Shown: positions 36,467 to 44,519 of the stretch, piece after piece
Layout of the letters: each line of letters starts with the position of its first letter
Position numbering within the stretch: position 1 is the stretch's first letter
NCBI RefSeq assembly: GCF_018614035.1
Contig: NZ_JAGGPA010000059.1
Coordinates: 1 to 64,000, forward strand
Reading direction: 5' to 3'
Length of the DNA: 64,000 nt
From: Streptomyces sp. ISL-96
GTDB taxonomy: Bacteria; Actinomycetota; Actinomycetes; Streptomycetales; Streptomycetaceae
Notes under the pieces: generated by a model
Databases searched by the model: none
Told to the model about the DNA's origin: nothing
Seen by the model: the letters and a program-made list of their open reading frames with translations, nothing else
Made by a program: the position numbers and the translations under genes

Positions 36467-37987
36467 ATGCCGACTTACTCCCACAGAGCCACCAGGACTC
36501 TCCTCCTCGCACTCTCCGCCGCAGCCGTCGCGTCCACGCTGAGTGCTGCGCCTGCCGCCGGCGCTGCCACCGCCGGTTCACCCGCTCTTGCGTGGCAGCC
36601 CTGCGCCAAGGACGGCGGTCCCGCCGGCCAGGAGTGCGCCAAGCTGCCCGTACCGCTCGACTACCGCGACCCGGACGGCCCGCAGCTCAGCCTCGCCGTG
36701 TCCCGCCTCCGCAGCGACCGGCCGGAGGCGCGGCGCGGGACGCTGCTGGTGATCGCCGGAGGGCCGGGCGGTTCCGGTGTGCAGCGGCTGACGCAGAAGG
36801 GGGCGGCGCTGCGGAAGGAGATGGCGGGCGCGTACGACATCGTCAGCTTCGACCCGCGTGGCGTGGGCAAGAGCGCCACGGCGAGCTGCGGGCTCGACGA
36901 GGGCGACCGCCACCTGGTGACCCTGCGCTCCTGGCCCGGCCAGGACGGCGCGATCGCCGACAGCCTCGCCCGGTCCCGGCGTGTCGCCGACGCCTGCCAC
37001 CGCAACGGCGGCGCCGAGCTGCGCAGCTTCACCACCGCCAACGAGGTACGCGACATCGAGCGGTTCCGGCGGGCGCTGGGCGAGGAGAGGCTTTCGGCCT
37101 GGGGATCCTCGTACGGGGCGTACGTCGGGGCGGTGTACGCGCAGAAGTACCCGCGGCACACCGACCGCTGGGTGCTGGACAGCATCGGGGACCCCGACCC
37201 GGCCCGCGTGGCGCGGGGCTGGCTGGCGAACATGTCGGTTGGCGCGGAGAGCCGCTTCCCCGACTTCGCGGCCTGGGCGTCGGATCCGGCACGCGATGAG
37301 GAGGGGCTAGAGGGGCTGCGGCTGGCGCAGCGGCCCGCGGACGTACGTCCGATGTTCCTCGCGCTGGCGGCGGAGCTGGACCGGGAGCCGAAGCCGTCGG
37401 ACACGCCGAATGTTCCGCTGACCGGCAACCGTCTGCGTCAGGCCCTGCAGAACGCCCTGTACAGCGACAGCGCCTTCCCCCGGCTGGCCCGGCTCATCAA
37501 GCAGGCTCAGGACCCGGGCTCGACGCCTGTTCTGACGCCCGACATCGCCGGGGCCCTGTCGGACCAGGACGCGGCGGTCACGATGGCGGTCATCTGCAAC
37601 GACGTCCGCTGGCCGGCTCCCGCGGCATCTTCGTACGAGCGTGCGGTGGCCGCCGACCGCGCCCGGTACCCGCTCACGGCCGGGATGCCGGTGAACGTCA
37701 CGCCCTGTGCCTTCTGGAAGGACGCGCCGGCGGAGAAGCCCACCCGGATCACCGGCCGGGGCCCGTCCAACATCCTGATGGTCCAGAACCTGCGGGACCC
37801 CGCCACCCCGTACTCCGGCGCCCTGAAGATGCGCGAGGCACTCGGCGACCGCGCCCGCCTCGTCACGGTCGAGCACGGCGGCCACGGCGTCTACCTGGGC
37901 AACGGCAACGCCTGCGGCGACCGCGAGGTCACCACCTTCCTCACGACGGGCGGGCGCCCGGCGCGCGACACCTACTGCGCGGACTGA
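36467..37987 (+). CDS. Secreted S33 tripeptidyl aminopeptidase-type alpha/beta hydrolase
   Basis: A 506-aa exported protein with signal peptide (TRTLLLALSAAAVASTL). Oxyanion GGPGGSG, nucleophile elbow GSSYGA, acid Asp in LRDPATP and catalytic His in HGGHG complete an alpha/beta-hydrolase triad of the Streptomyces tripeptidyl aminopeptidase (SlpD/E, Tap-like) family. It removes short peptides from the N termini of extracellular proteins. ATG 36467 gives a standard signal; the frame extends further upstream without one. A tandem 10-bp repeat begins at its stop codon. Confidence 0.9.
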   Translation: MPTYSHRATRTLLLALSAAAVASTLSAAPAAGAATAGSPALAWQPCAKDGGPAGQECAKLPVPLDYRDPDGPQLSLAVSRLRSDRPEARRGTLLVIAGGPGGSGVQRLTQKGAALRKEMAGAYDIVSFDPRGVGKSATASCGLDEGDRHLVTLRSWPGQDGAIADSLARSRRVADACHRNGGAELRSFTTANEVRDIERFRRALGEERLSAWGSSYGAYVGAVYAQKYPRHTDRWVLDSIGDPDPARVARGWLANMSVGAESRFPDFAAWASDPARDEEGLEGLRLAQRPADVRPMFLALAAELDREPKPSDTPNVPLTGNRLRQALQNALYSDSAFPRLARLIKQAQDPGSTPVLTPDIAGALSDQDAAVTMAVICNDVRWPAPAASSYERAVAADRARYPLTAGMPVNVTPCAFWKDAPAEKPTRITGRGPSNILMVQNLRDPATPYSGALKMREALGDRARLVTVEHGGHGVYLGNGNACGDREVTTFLTTGGRPARDTYCAD

Positions 37988-38030
37988 ACGCCCCTGAACG
38001 CCCCTGAACGCCCCTGAACGCCCCTGAACG
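37985..38030. repeat. 10-bp tandem repeat (TGAACGCCCC) x 4.6
   Basis: Four exact units from 37985 to 38024 and a partial fifth. The first unit supplies the TGA stop of the S33 peptidase; the array ends 1 base before the PP2C stop on the other strand. It probably arose by slippage and may vary in copy number among strains. Confidence 0.9.
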
Positions 38031-38031
38031 C

Positions 38032-38775
38032 TCACTGTTCGTCGATGCGGACCATCGCGAGCGTGATGTTGTCGGGCCCTCCGGCCTCGATGGCCGCCTT
38101 CCACAGCTCGAAGGCGGCCCTTCCGCCGTCGTGCTCCCGCAGCACGCCCTCGATCACTTCGTCCGGGCACGGGTCGGTCAGCCCGTCGGTGCACACCAGG
38201 TAGCGATCGCCCGTGGACAGGGGATGGGTCGCCACATGGGGTGTGATGGCGCTGAACGTGGGGCTGCCGCCGAGCGTCTGGGTGACGGCTGACGTGGTGC
38301 GATGTCCGGGCGCCGGCAGCGGGCTGTCGTCCACGCTCACCTGCCGCAGTCCGTCGCGGCCGGCGGCGAAGACCTTGCTGTCGCCGACGTTGAACGACAG
38401 CAGCGAGTCCGCCTTGACGACGGTGCCCGCGACCGTGGTCCCCATGGTGATCAGTTCCGGATCGTCGTCAGCTGCCGAGTAGACCGCCTGATTGCAGACG
38501 TCCAGAGCGTCACGGACGGACTGTTCGTCGTCCAACGAGGGGCCGAGCGAGGCGAGTTGGCGTACGACGAGTGAACTGGCCACCTCGCCGGCCGGCTGCC
38601 CGCCCAGCCCGTCGGCCACGGCCACGACCAGCGGTGTGCCGAGGGGGAACACCAGCGTCTGGGGATTCTCGGTCACGGTGTCGCACAGGGTCCACGGGCC
38701 GACGACGAGGCTGTCCTCGTTGTGATCGCGGATCAGCCCGGGGTGGCTCAAGGCAGTCACAGTTATGTACGGCAC
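38032..38775 (-). CDS. PP2C-type Ser/Thr protein phosphatase
   Basis: A 247-aa metal-dependent phosphatase with all PP2C motifs: DHNEDS, VADGLGG, NVGDSKVF, CTDGLTD and GGPDNITL. It would reverse phosphorylation by Hanks-type kinases, such as the one at 33.4-34.5 kb, though the genes are not adjacent. GTG 38775 lies behind GGAGAGGCGGGA; an ATG further upstream would add a non-homologous leader. It ends at the tandem repeat. Confidence 0.9.
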   Translation of the reverse strand: MPYITVTALSHPGLIRDHNEDSLVVGPWTLCDTVTENPQTLVFPLGTPLVVAVADGLGGQPAGEVASSLVVRQLASLGPSLDDEQSVRDALDVCNQAVYSAADDDPELITMGTTVAGTVVKADSLLSFNVGDSKVFAAGRDGLRQVSVDDSPLPAPGHRTTSAVTQTLGGSPTFSAITPHVATHPLSTGDRYLVCTDGLTDPCPDEVIEGVLREHDGGRAAFELWKAAIEAGGPDNITLAMVRIDEQ

Positions 38776-38927
38776 CGCGATGTCCCGCCTCTCCGTAACG
38801 GAAGGCCTGGCCTGTCCCTCACTTCCATTGTCACGCCGTCGGCAGAGGGCGCCTACCCGCGCGTCAGTCACAGAAAGTGACCTCACTCCGCCATTCTCCT
38901 ACCGAGAGTAATTGCGCTGCGCCACGC

Positions 38928-39695
38928 TCACGGCGGCGCGGGCGTACGGCTCACCGTCCGGCCCAGCGCGGCCGCCGCCCGCCCGAACAGCGCGGCGTCC
39001 ACGACGGCCGCGCCGCCCGTGTCGTTGTTGAAGTACGCGAACACATCCGCCTCATCCGGCCAGGCGTCCGCGATGCGCCGGGCCCAGGACGCCAGTGCCT
39101 GACGGCCGTAGCGCGGCGCCGGCTCGGCGCTGCCGCCGTGGAACCGTACGTACCCCCAGGAGGCCGTACGCCACAGTGGCGTCACCGGGCGCGAACCCCG
39201 GTCCGCCCAGCACAGTGCGCTCCCGTGCCGTTCCAGCACCGCCCTCAGCTCCCGCTCCGCCTCCCACCACGAGGCGTGGCGGAGCTCGACGGCGACCCGT
39301 ACCGAGCCGGGAAAGCAGCTCAGGCAGGCGTCCAGAGCCCCGGTGTCCTGCCGGAAGTTCGGTGGCAGTTGCAGCAGTACGGGCCCCATGCGGCCGCCGA
39401 GGCCGTCGGTACGGTCCATCAGCCGGCTCACCGGCTCCTCGGGCTCGCGCAGCCGCTTCAGGTGGGTCAGGTAGCGGCTGGCCTTGACCGCCATGACGAA
39501 GCCGTCCGGTGTCCGCTCGCGCCAGGAGGCGAAGATCTCCCTGCTGGGCAGCCGGTAGAAGGCGTTGTTGTTCTCGATGGTGGCGAAGTGGCGGGCGTAC
39601 TCCTCCAGCCAGAGCCGCTGCGGCTGCTTCGGCGGATAGAAGACGCCGCGCCAGTCCTTGTACTGCCACCCTGAGGTTCCGACGAGCATGGGCAT
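38928..39695 (-). CDS. DUF72 family protein
   Basis: A 255-aa TIM-barrel-like protein with the family marks VGTSGWQYKDWRGVFYP, IENNNAFYRLPS, FVMAVKASRYLTHLKRL, GPVLLQLPPNF, VAVELRHASWW and AYFNNDTGGAAV. Widely conserved; function not established. ATG 39695 fits the family start, and six further residues are possible from ATG 39713. Confidence 0.92.
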   Translation of the reverse strand: MPMLVGTSGWQYKDWRGVFYPPKQPQRLWLEEYARHFATIENNNAFYRLPSREIFASWRERTPDGFVMAVKASRYLTHLKRLREPEEPVSRLMDRTDGLGGRMGPVLLQLPPNFRQDTGALDACLSCFPGSVRVAVELRHASWWEAERELRAVLERHGSALCWADRGSRPVTPLWRTASWGYVRFHGGSAEPAPRYGRQALASWARRIADAWPDEADVFAYFNNDTGGAAVVDAALFGRAAAALGRTVSRTPAPP

Positions 39696-39726
39696 GGTCC
39701 GATCCATGCCCATGCCTTCACGGGCG

Positions 39727-40803
39727 TTACTGCACGGGCGGCAGAATCACCCAGTCCGCGTCGGGGGCCGACTGGGTACCGTCGGCGTACACGGCGGTCA
39801 CCCGGTAGAAGTGGGTGGTGCCGGTGGGGACACCGGAGTCCGTGTACCACTGCTCGGTGACGGGCTCGGGGGTCAGCTTCTCGTACGCCTCGGTGGCCGG
39901 GTTCCAGCGGTGGACCAGGTAGCCGGTCGCGTCGGCGGCGCCGTCCCAGGTGAGCTCCACCTTGCCGGGGGCGTCTCCCGGGTACGTGGTGAGCGAGACC
40001 GGGGAACCGTCGGGGGTCTCGACGGACGGCGTCATGTCCTTCTCGGTGACGACCACGACATTGGCGTTACGGGTCCACTTGAAGCTGGAGTTGCCGGAGG
40101 TGTCCACGGCGTCGATGAAGAAGCACTTCTCCTCGCCGTCGGGAAGCCGCTCGTGGGTGTAGGCCGTGTCACCCGGACCGAAGTACGCGATCGCGGAGGC
40201 CGAGCAGACCTGCTCCTCGCCGTCGCTGAACAGCTCGCCGCTGTAGACCTCGTACCGCGCCAGGTCCGGCTCGGTGTTGCTGTCCCAGTCCAGGACGATG
40301 CCGTACTCGGTCGCCTCGGCGGTCAGTCCGGTGACGGCGGCGGGCGGCGTCTGGTCCGCCTCGAGCGTGGTGACGGTCACCGTGGGGGAGGGGAGCGATT
40401 TGACCGAGCGGTCGTCGTGTCCCTTGATCACGTAGTGGTACTTGGCGCCGCTGCCCGCAGAGGAATCGGTGCAGGTGTACTGGACCCGGCCGTCGGCGAG
40501 CCCCTTCGAGGTCGTGCCGCACCGCACCGGCTCGGCGGAGGTGTCCACGGGGAGCGTCGACGAACGGTAGACGTGGAAGCCGAAGTAGTCGCCGTCCGTG
40601 TCAGGGTCGATCTTCCACTGCAGGACGGCCTTGCCGATCCCCGGCGTCGCGGTGACGTCGTGCGGCGCCGCGACGGGGCGGGGCGCCGTACGGGGCCTCC
40701 AAGCGAGTGAAAGCCCGGCACGTCGCGATCGGCGTGCACGCCGAAAAGCGTACTGGCGGGTTATCTGTTGCAAGCCCACCGGCCGTGGCGGGCACTGCGT
40801 CAC
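39727..40803 (-). CDS. Fibronectin type III repeat protein, apparently 5'-truncated
   Basis: The product carries three or more FN3-like modules: VTATPGIGKAVLQWK, AVTGLTAEATEYGIVLDWD and LTTYPGDAPGKVELTWDGAA, each ending with Tyr-rich strands. The first about 45 residues (Arg-rich, no signal peptide) do not look like a natural N terminus, whereas such proteins are normally secreted. The start is only 33 bases from the rpf start on the other strand. Loss of the 5' end through rearrangement is likely; no single-base repair was found. Confidence 0.7.
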   Translation of the reverse strand: MTQCPPRPVGLQQITRQYAFRRARRSRRAGLSLAWRPRTAPRPVAAPHDVTATPGIGKAVLQWKIDPDTDGDYFGFHVYRSSTLPVDTSAEPVRCGTTSKGLADGRVQYTCTDSSAGSGAKYHYVIKGHDDRSVKSLPSPTVTVTTLEADQTPPAAVTGLTAEATEYGIVLDWDSNTEPDLARYEVYSGELFSDGEEQVCSASAIAYFGPGDTAYTHERLPDGEEKCFFIDAVDTSGNSSFKWTRNANVVVVTEKDMTPSVETPDGSPVSLTTYPGDAPGKVELTWDGAADATGYLVHRWNPATEAYEKLTPEPVTEQWYTDSGVPTGTTHFYRVTAVYADGTQSAPDADWVILPPVQ

Positions 40804-40836
40804 GGCGCTGCCGGAAGTCAGCGGAGGAGAACCCGG

Positions 40837-41610
40837 ATGTCGTCTTCACCCCTTGCCAAGCGGTCAGTCGAAACGATGCTGTCTCTGCTTCTCGTCCTGC
40901 TGAGCGTCCTGGGCCTGGCGGGCCAGAGCACGGCGAGCACCGCGAGGCAGTCGGTTACGGCGGGTGCGGCGACGCACTCGGTCTCGGCGCAGTCGCTCTC
41001 GGCTCCGCTGCGGTCGGTGCCGGCACAGCCCGACTGGGAGAGCATCGCCGCCTGCGAGAGCAACGGCCGCTGGAACATCAACACCGGCAACGGCTACTAC
41101 GGCGGACTACAGTTCGCCCCCTCCACCTGGCGGGCCTACGGCGGCCATCATTACGCACCGCGCGCCGACCTGGCCTCACGGTCCGAACAGATCACCGTCG
41201 CGGCGCGCGTCGCCCAGGACCAAGGCTTGTCCGCCTGGCCCAACTGCGGTCGCCGCACCAGCCACAGTGCTACCGGATCTGGAAACACCGGAGCCGGCGC
41301 CCCCGCCGCCCAGCCGCAGCGCCAGGCTCAGCCCCAGGCCCAGCCTCAGGTGCAGCCCCAGCCTCGGGCCCAGCCCCAGCGCCAGTCTCAGTCCCAGCCT
41401 CCGGCAGCGGTCACCGCGCCGCCGCGGATTTCCCACGAGGCCATCACCGCGCAGACCTACGTCGTGCAACCGGGTGACTGCCTCTCCGTCATCGCGGACC
41501 GCGCCGATGTCCGAGGCGGCACGCAGGCGCTGTACGAACTGAACAAGCACAAGCTCGACGAGGGCCCCGACCGCATCTACCCCGGCCAGCGTCTGCGACT
41601 GCACGCATGA
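40837..41610 (+). CDS. Resuscitation-promoting factor with LysM domain
   Basis: A 257-aa secreted muralytic enzyme: signal region (SVETMLSLLLVLLSVLGLAG), Rpf catalytic domain with Glu74 in ACESNGRWNINTGNGYYGG and FAPSTWRAYGG, a Gln/Pro-rich linker (about 155-190), and a C-terminal LysM domain (YVVQPGDCLSVIADRA to PGQRLRL). It cleaves peptidoglycan to promote spore germination and regrowth. ATG 40837 follows GGAGGAG. No recognisable c-di-AMP riboswitch lies in the short leader. Confidence 0.93.
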   Translation: MSSSPLAKRSVETMLSLLLVLLSVLGLAGQSTASTARQSVTAGAATHSVSAQSLSAPLRSVPAQPDWESIAACESNGRWNINTGNGYYGGLQFAPSTWRAYGGHHYAPRADLASRSEQITVAARVAQDQGLSAWPNCGRRTSHSATGSGNTGAGAPAAQPQRQAQPQAQPQVQPQPRAQPQRQSQSQPPAAVTAPPRISHEAITAQTYVVQPGDCLSVIADRADVRGGTQALYELNKHKLDEGPDRIYPGQRLRLHA

Positions 41611-41780
41611 CGCGCGGATCGTGTTCACGAGCGGGCATGGGATTGGGCATGGGCAGGCCCCGTTCGGTCGAGCGCAGGTGGTGCGACGGAAACCGTCAGG
41701 CCGCCGCCCGGATTCGGGGCTGTCAGCCGCACTCGTACGGCATCAGGCGTTCGGAGGAGGTGGGTGACCACCACCACCTG

Positions 41781-42077
41781 CTACACGCTCGACAGCGACA
41801 GCTCGCCGCCTCGGTAGAAGCCTTCCCGCTCCTCGACGACGTACGGAGCCATGGCCTCTCGGCGTCGCTTCTCCGCGTCGGAGCTGCGCCAGGAGTCACA
41901 CGCTTGCCTGGAGTCCCAGAACGACACGCCGGTGACCTCTTGCCCGTCCTCGGACCAGTACGCGAAGGCGCGGAGCATGCCGTGCGGATGCGAACTCGGA
42001 CGCCATGCCCGCTCGAAATCCTCCAGGGAACCCGGCTTGATGCGGCGCGTCGTCACCCAGACGAAGTGCTCGTCCAT
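41781..42077 (-). CDS. Dimeric ABM-like (antibiotic biosynthesis monooxygenase fold) protein
   Basis: A 98-aa protein with the ferredoxin-like alpha+beta pattern: FVWVTTRRIKPGSLEDFERAW, MLRAFAYWSEDGQEVTGVSF and WDSRQACDSWRSS. Such proteins are often small heme- or quinone-type monooxygenases or sensors. GGGAGGAGG lies just before ATG 42077, which decides the start against longer frames. Substrate unknown. Confidence 0.75.
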   Translation of the reverse strand: MDEHFVWVTTRRIKPGSLEDFERAWRPSSHPHGMLRAFAYWSEDGQEVTGVSFWDSRQACDSWRSSDAEKRRREAMAPYVVEEREGFYRGGELSLSSV

Positions 42078-42251
42078 CGTGGCCTCCTCCCGAGCGCCGG
42101 TCGGAATTATGGCGCTCTCTCGGACCACGGTAGGTCCGTGGCGCGCGTGCCGCCTCCGCAAGGCGACCATGTCGGCCTGCGGGCCGGCCGGCGGCGGTGC
42201 TCGCGAGCACCGGGCGGGATGACGCGGGCCGCCGCCGGGGGGCTCGACGGG

Positions 42252-42596
42252 TCAGAGGCGACGTACGCGCGAGGCGATCCCGTGGCCGAGCAAAAGGTAA
42301 ATCACAGCAGGCAGACCGTAATTGAGGAAAACCCGCAGACCCTCACTCTCCATGGTGAAGATGTCCTGGGACCAGCCGGCCAGCCAGTCCGCGATTCCGT
42401 GCACAAAGCCGACGAAGACATTTCCCTCGTTGGCACCGAGCAGATACAGGAGGATCCAAAGCCCCAGAAAGGCTGCGGCGACGTCCGCCATCGTGTGGAT
42501 GATCAAAGCTGCCCGGTTTGCTCCGGCGCCGTCCCGGTGAGGGGTGTAGGGGGTATAGGGGTCGTTTACGGGCATGGGTTCATGGGAATTGCTCAT
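42252..42596 (-). CDS. Small membrane protein, two helices
   Basis: A 114-aa protein with a polar Pro/Thr-rich N terminus and two hydrophobic segments (AALIIHTMADVAAAFLGLWI and VFLNYGLPAVIYLLLGHGIA). Family unknown. ATG 42596 is preceded by GGGAGAG. Probably an inner-membrane protein; nothing nearby indicates its role. Confidence 0.7.
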   Translation of the reverse strand: MSNSHEPMPVNDPYTPYTPHRDGAGANRAALIIHTMADVAAAFLGLWILLYLLGANEGNVFVGFVHGIADWLAGWSQDIFTMESEGLRVFLNYGLPAVIYLLLGHGIASRVRRL

Positions 42597-42677
42597 GCTC
42601 TCCCTGCTTGCCTGATCCACGTATGCGAAACCGCTTCCAAACCTGCGATCGCATATCGATTTGCGGCTCCGAGCCAG

Positions 42678-43253
42678 TTATCCGTCGTCCTCGGCAATCG
42701 CCCAGCCCGGACGGCTGAATGACGCCTGCCTGGATGAGCCATTGGTGAGTGCTGGTCGCTGACGTTGAGGCTGATGTCGTTTTGCGGACTGCGACGTATC
42801 ACGAGGGATGCCCAAGCCCGGTGTGCTCGGCGTGGTGAGAGGGCCGAGTTGCCATGGACGTGCGTCGACGGAGCCTCGGGCCGGGGAGAGGTGGGACACC
42901 TCCTGGTGAGACAGGCCGAGCAGTCGGCAGGCATCACCCTGGCTTACGCGCAAGTCCTCGACCAGCGTGCGAGCGGCATCGGCGAGCGCCTGCTGTTCGG
43001 CGGCGTCGGCCGCGGCACGCTGCCGCTTTGCCTCCAGTACGCACTGCAGAAGCGGTGCGAATTCCGGAACCACGAGATCCACGGTGATCGTGTCCGGTCG
43101 AATGTCAATTGCTTGTGCGATGGCGTCGCGCGCCATGTCCTCGGCCTCATCCAAGGTGCGGCACTGTGTATGGATGTTGAGGTCCGGAACATCGACGGCC
43201 CACCACCGGCCAATTCTGTGCAGTCGGGCTACGTAGGCAGTGCTCACGGGCAT
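42678..43253 (-). CDS. HicB-like protein with C-terminal helix-turn-helix
   Basis: A 191-aa protein. Residues 1-60 have the HicB partial RNase H fold (VARLHRIGRWWAVDVPDLNI, CRTLDEAEDMARDAI). A helical region follows, then a helix-turn-helix (SQGDACRLLGLSHQEVSHL, about 105-123). The last 65 residues look unrelated and may be translated non-coding sequence; homologues normally stop soon after the HTH. No HicA toxin gene is adjacent. An excellent AAGGAGG precedes the start. Confidence 0.75.
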   Translation of the reverse strand: MPVSTAYVARLHRIGRWWAVDVPDLNIHTQCRTLDEAEDMARDAIAQAIDIRPDTITVDLVVPEFAPLLQCVLEAKRQRAAADAAEQQALADAARTLVEDLRVSQGDACRLLGLSHQEVSHLSPARGSVDARPWQLGPLTTPSTPGLGIPRDTSQSAKRHQPQRQRPALTNGSSRQASFSRPGWAIAEDDG

Positions 43254-43278
43254 TCGGCCTCCTTATGTCGCGGCGGTG

Positions 43279-44139
43279 TCAGATGCACACACCGATGACG
43301 CACACCCGCGTCGGTGAGGTCGGCTCGGCTGCCGTCGCGCCCGGCAAAAGGCCGGCAACCGTGCCTACGAGGCCGGGGCGTTCGTCGGAAGCGGGCGCGG
43401 TCGTCTCTGGGGCGGGGGCTGGGGTTTGGACTGAGGGCTGAGGAGCGGAGGGCGGGGTGCCGGTGGTGTCAGCGCCCGTACGCTCGGCCGGCCGGGGTGC
43501 CGAGACCGCCGCGCTGTGCGGCGTCGCGTTCGCGGCCGTGGGCGGCTGAGCCACGGCGGCGGCTTCCGGCTGCCGGTTCGTCGTCGCGGTGGAAGGCGCG
43601 GCGACGGCGGTGTTGTGCTGCCGGCCGGTGGCCGCGGGCGGGCGGGTGCCGGGCTGCCGCGCCACAGGGGCGTCCGGCTGCTCCGAGGAAGAACCGGCGG
43701 TGGCTCCCTGGGGCGCGGCCGACGCGGTCACCGGCTCCGGCGGCGGGCCGGCGTTCGTCTGGCTGGTGGACGGCCTGGCGGTCGGCAACGCGGCCAGGGT
43801 CAGGCCGCCGCTGACCAGCGCAAACGCTGTCGCGGCCACGGCCCGACGCCGGTGCTTCTTCCAGCGGGCCAGCTGCCGGCGCCGAGCCGCCCTGCCTTGC
43901 CCAGCGGTGGCGGCGCCGGTGGCGGCGCCTTCCGGGCCGCTGGAGGAATCAGCGTCCGGTGCATCGGCCGTCGCAGCGAATATCTCCTCCGTCGGCCATA
44001 CGTCCCGCGTAGTCGCGGTAGCGGCGCCCGCGCCGTGTTGCCGACGGGCGGGCGGGGCGATGTCCGGAGCGTATGCGCCGCACCCTGGACACACGAACAC
44101 CCCATTGAGGTCTCGGCGGCACGACGAGCAGTAGTCCAT
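43279..44139 (-). CDS. SCO2400 family membrane protein with N-terminal zinc ribbon
   Basis: A 286-aa protein starting MDYCSSCRRDLNGVFVCPGCGAY minus its last bases: four Cys form a zinc ribbon. A basic stretch and one membrane helix (AVAATAFALVSGGLTLAALP) follow, then about 150 residues rich in Pro/Thr/Ala, and a C-terminal CVIGVCI with two Cys. This matches the Streptomyces SCO2400 family by memory. Function unknown; the long exposed region may be glycosylated. Confidence 0.8.
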   Translation of the reverse strand: MDYCSSCRRDLNGVFVCPGCGAYAPDIAPPARRQHGAGAATATTRDVWPTEEIFAATADAPDADSSSGPEGAATGAATAGQGRAARRRQLARWKKHRRRAVAATAFALVSGGLTLAALPTARPSTSQTNAGPPPEPVTASAAPQGATAGSSSEQPDAPVARQPGTRPPAATGRQHNTAVAAPSTATTNRQPEAAAVAQPPTAANATPHSAAVSAPRPAERTGADTTGTPPSAPQPSVQTPAPAPETTAPASDERPGLVGTVAGLLPGATAAEPTSPTRVCVIGVCI

Positions 44140-44519
44140 TGCGATCTTTCTGTGCTGGCTGCGCCGCCAGGGACGCCGGCGACTTGTTGAGTTCGCACGC
44201 GGGATCGAGCGGCCGTAACGCTAATGGCACTCCCCGAAGGTGGTGCGCAGCCCTTGTGACGCTGCTGCGAAGATTTACGGGCGATGGTGTCTCGTACTCA
44301 CAGATATGTCGTCGTATTGCGCGCGAAACGCGTGGTTCTCTGGTCGCTCGTCTGCCGAATGGAGCGATTCCGTTCAGTAGCCCTGTCGTACGACGCGACC
44401 CGGACTCGCCACTACGCTCCTGCCGTGGGAGGCAGGACGACCGCCGGGGGCAGACGTTTCGGGCGATGGCGGAGCCGGCGAAGATCACGGTGCCGCCGAC
44501 TGCGCCGCAGGGCGACGCA
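44140..44519. other. 380-bp intergenic region with operator-like palindrome
   Basis: No gene is credible here. The region is the probable promoter of the SCO2400-family gene and contains the 26-base word at 44355-44380 shared with the LuxR promoter. Confidence 0.6.
44355..44380. promoter_or_regulatory. Palindromic site shared with LuxR promoter, copy 1
   Basis: The 26 bases match 46385-46410 at 25 positions. The central GAATGGA-GCGAT-TCCGTTC (44357-44375) is an imperfect dyad, typical of a dimeric regulator's operator. It lies about 220 bases upstream of the SCO2400-family gene. Confidence 0.6.

Noticed and set aside
40600..40803. Homopolymer undercall as the cause of the truncated FN3 start
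   Set aside because: Adding one base leads to frames without a signal peptide and with an early stop, so a simple indel does not restore a plausible N terminus.
40804..40836. c-di-AMP (ydaO) riboswitch before rpf
   Set aside because: Only 33 bases separate the divergent starts, and the preceding sequence shows no ydaO-type conserved loops.
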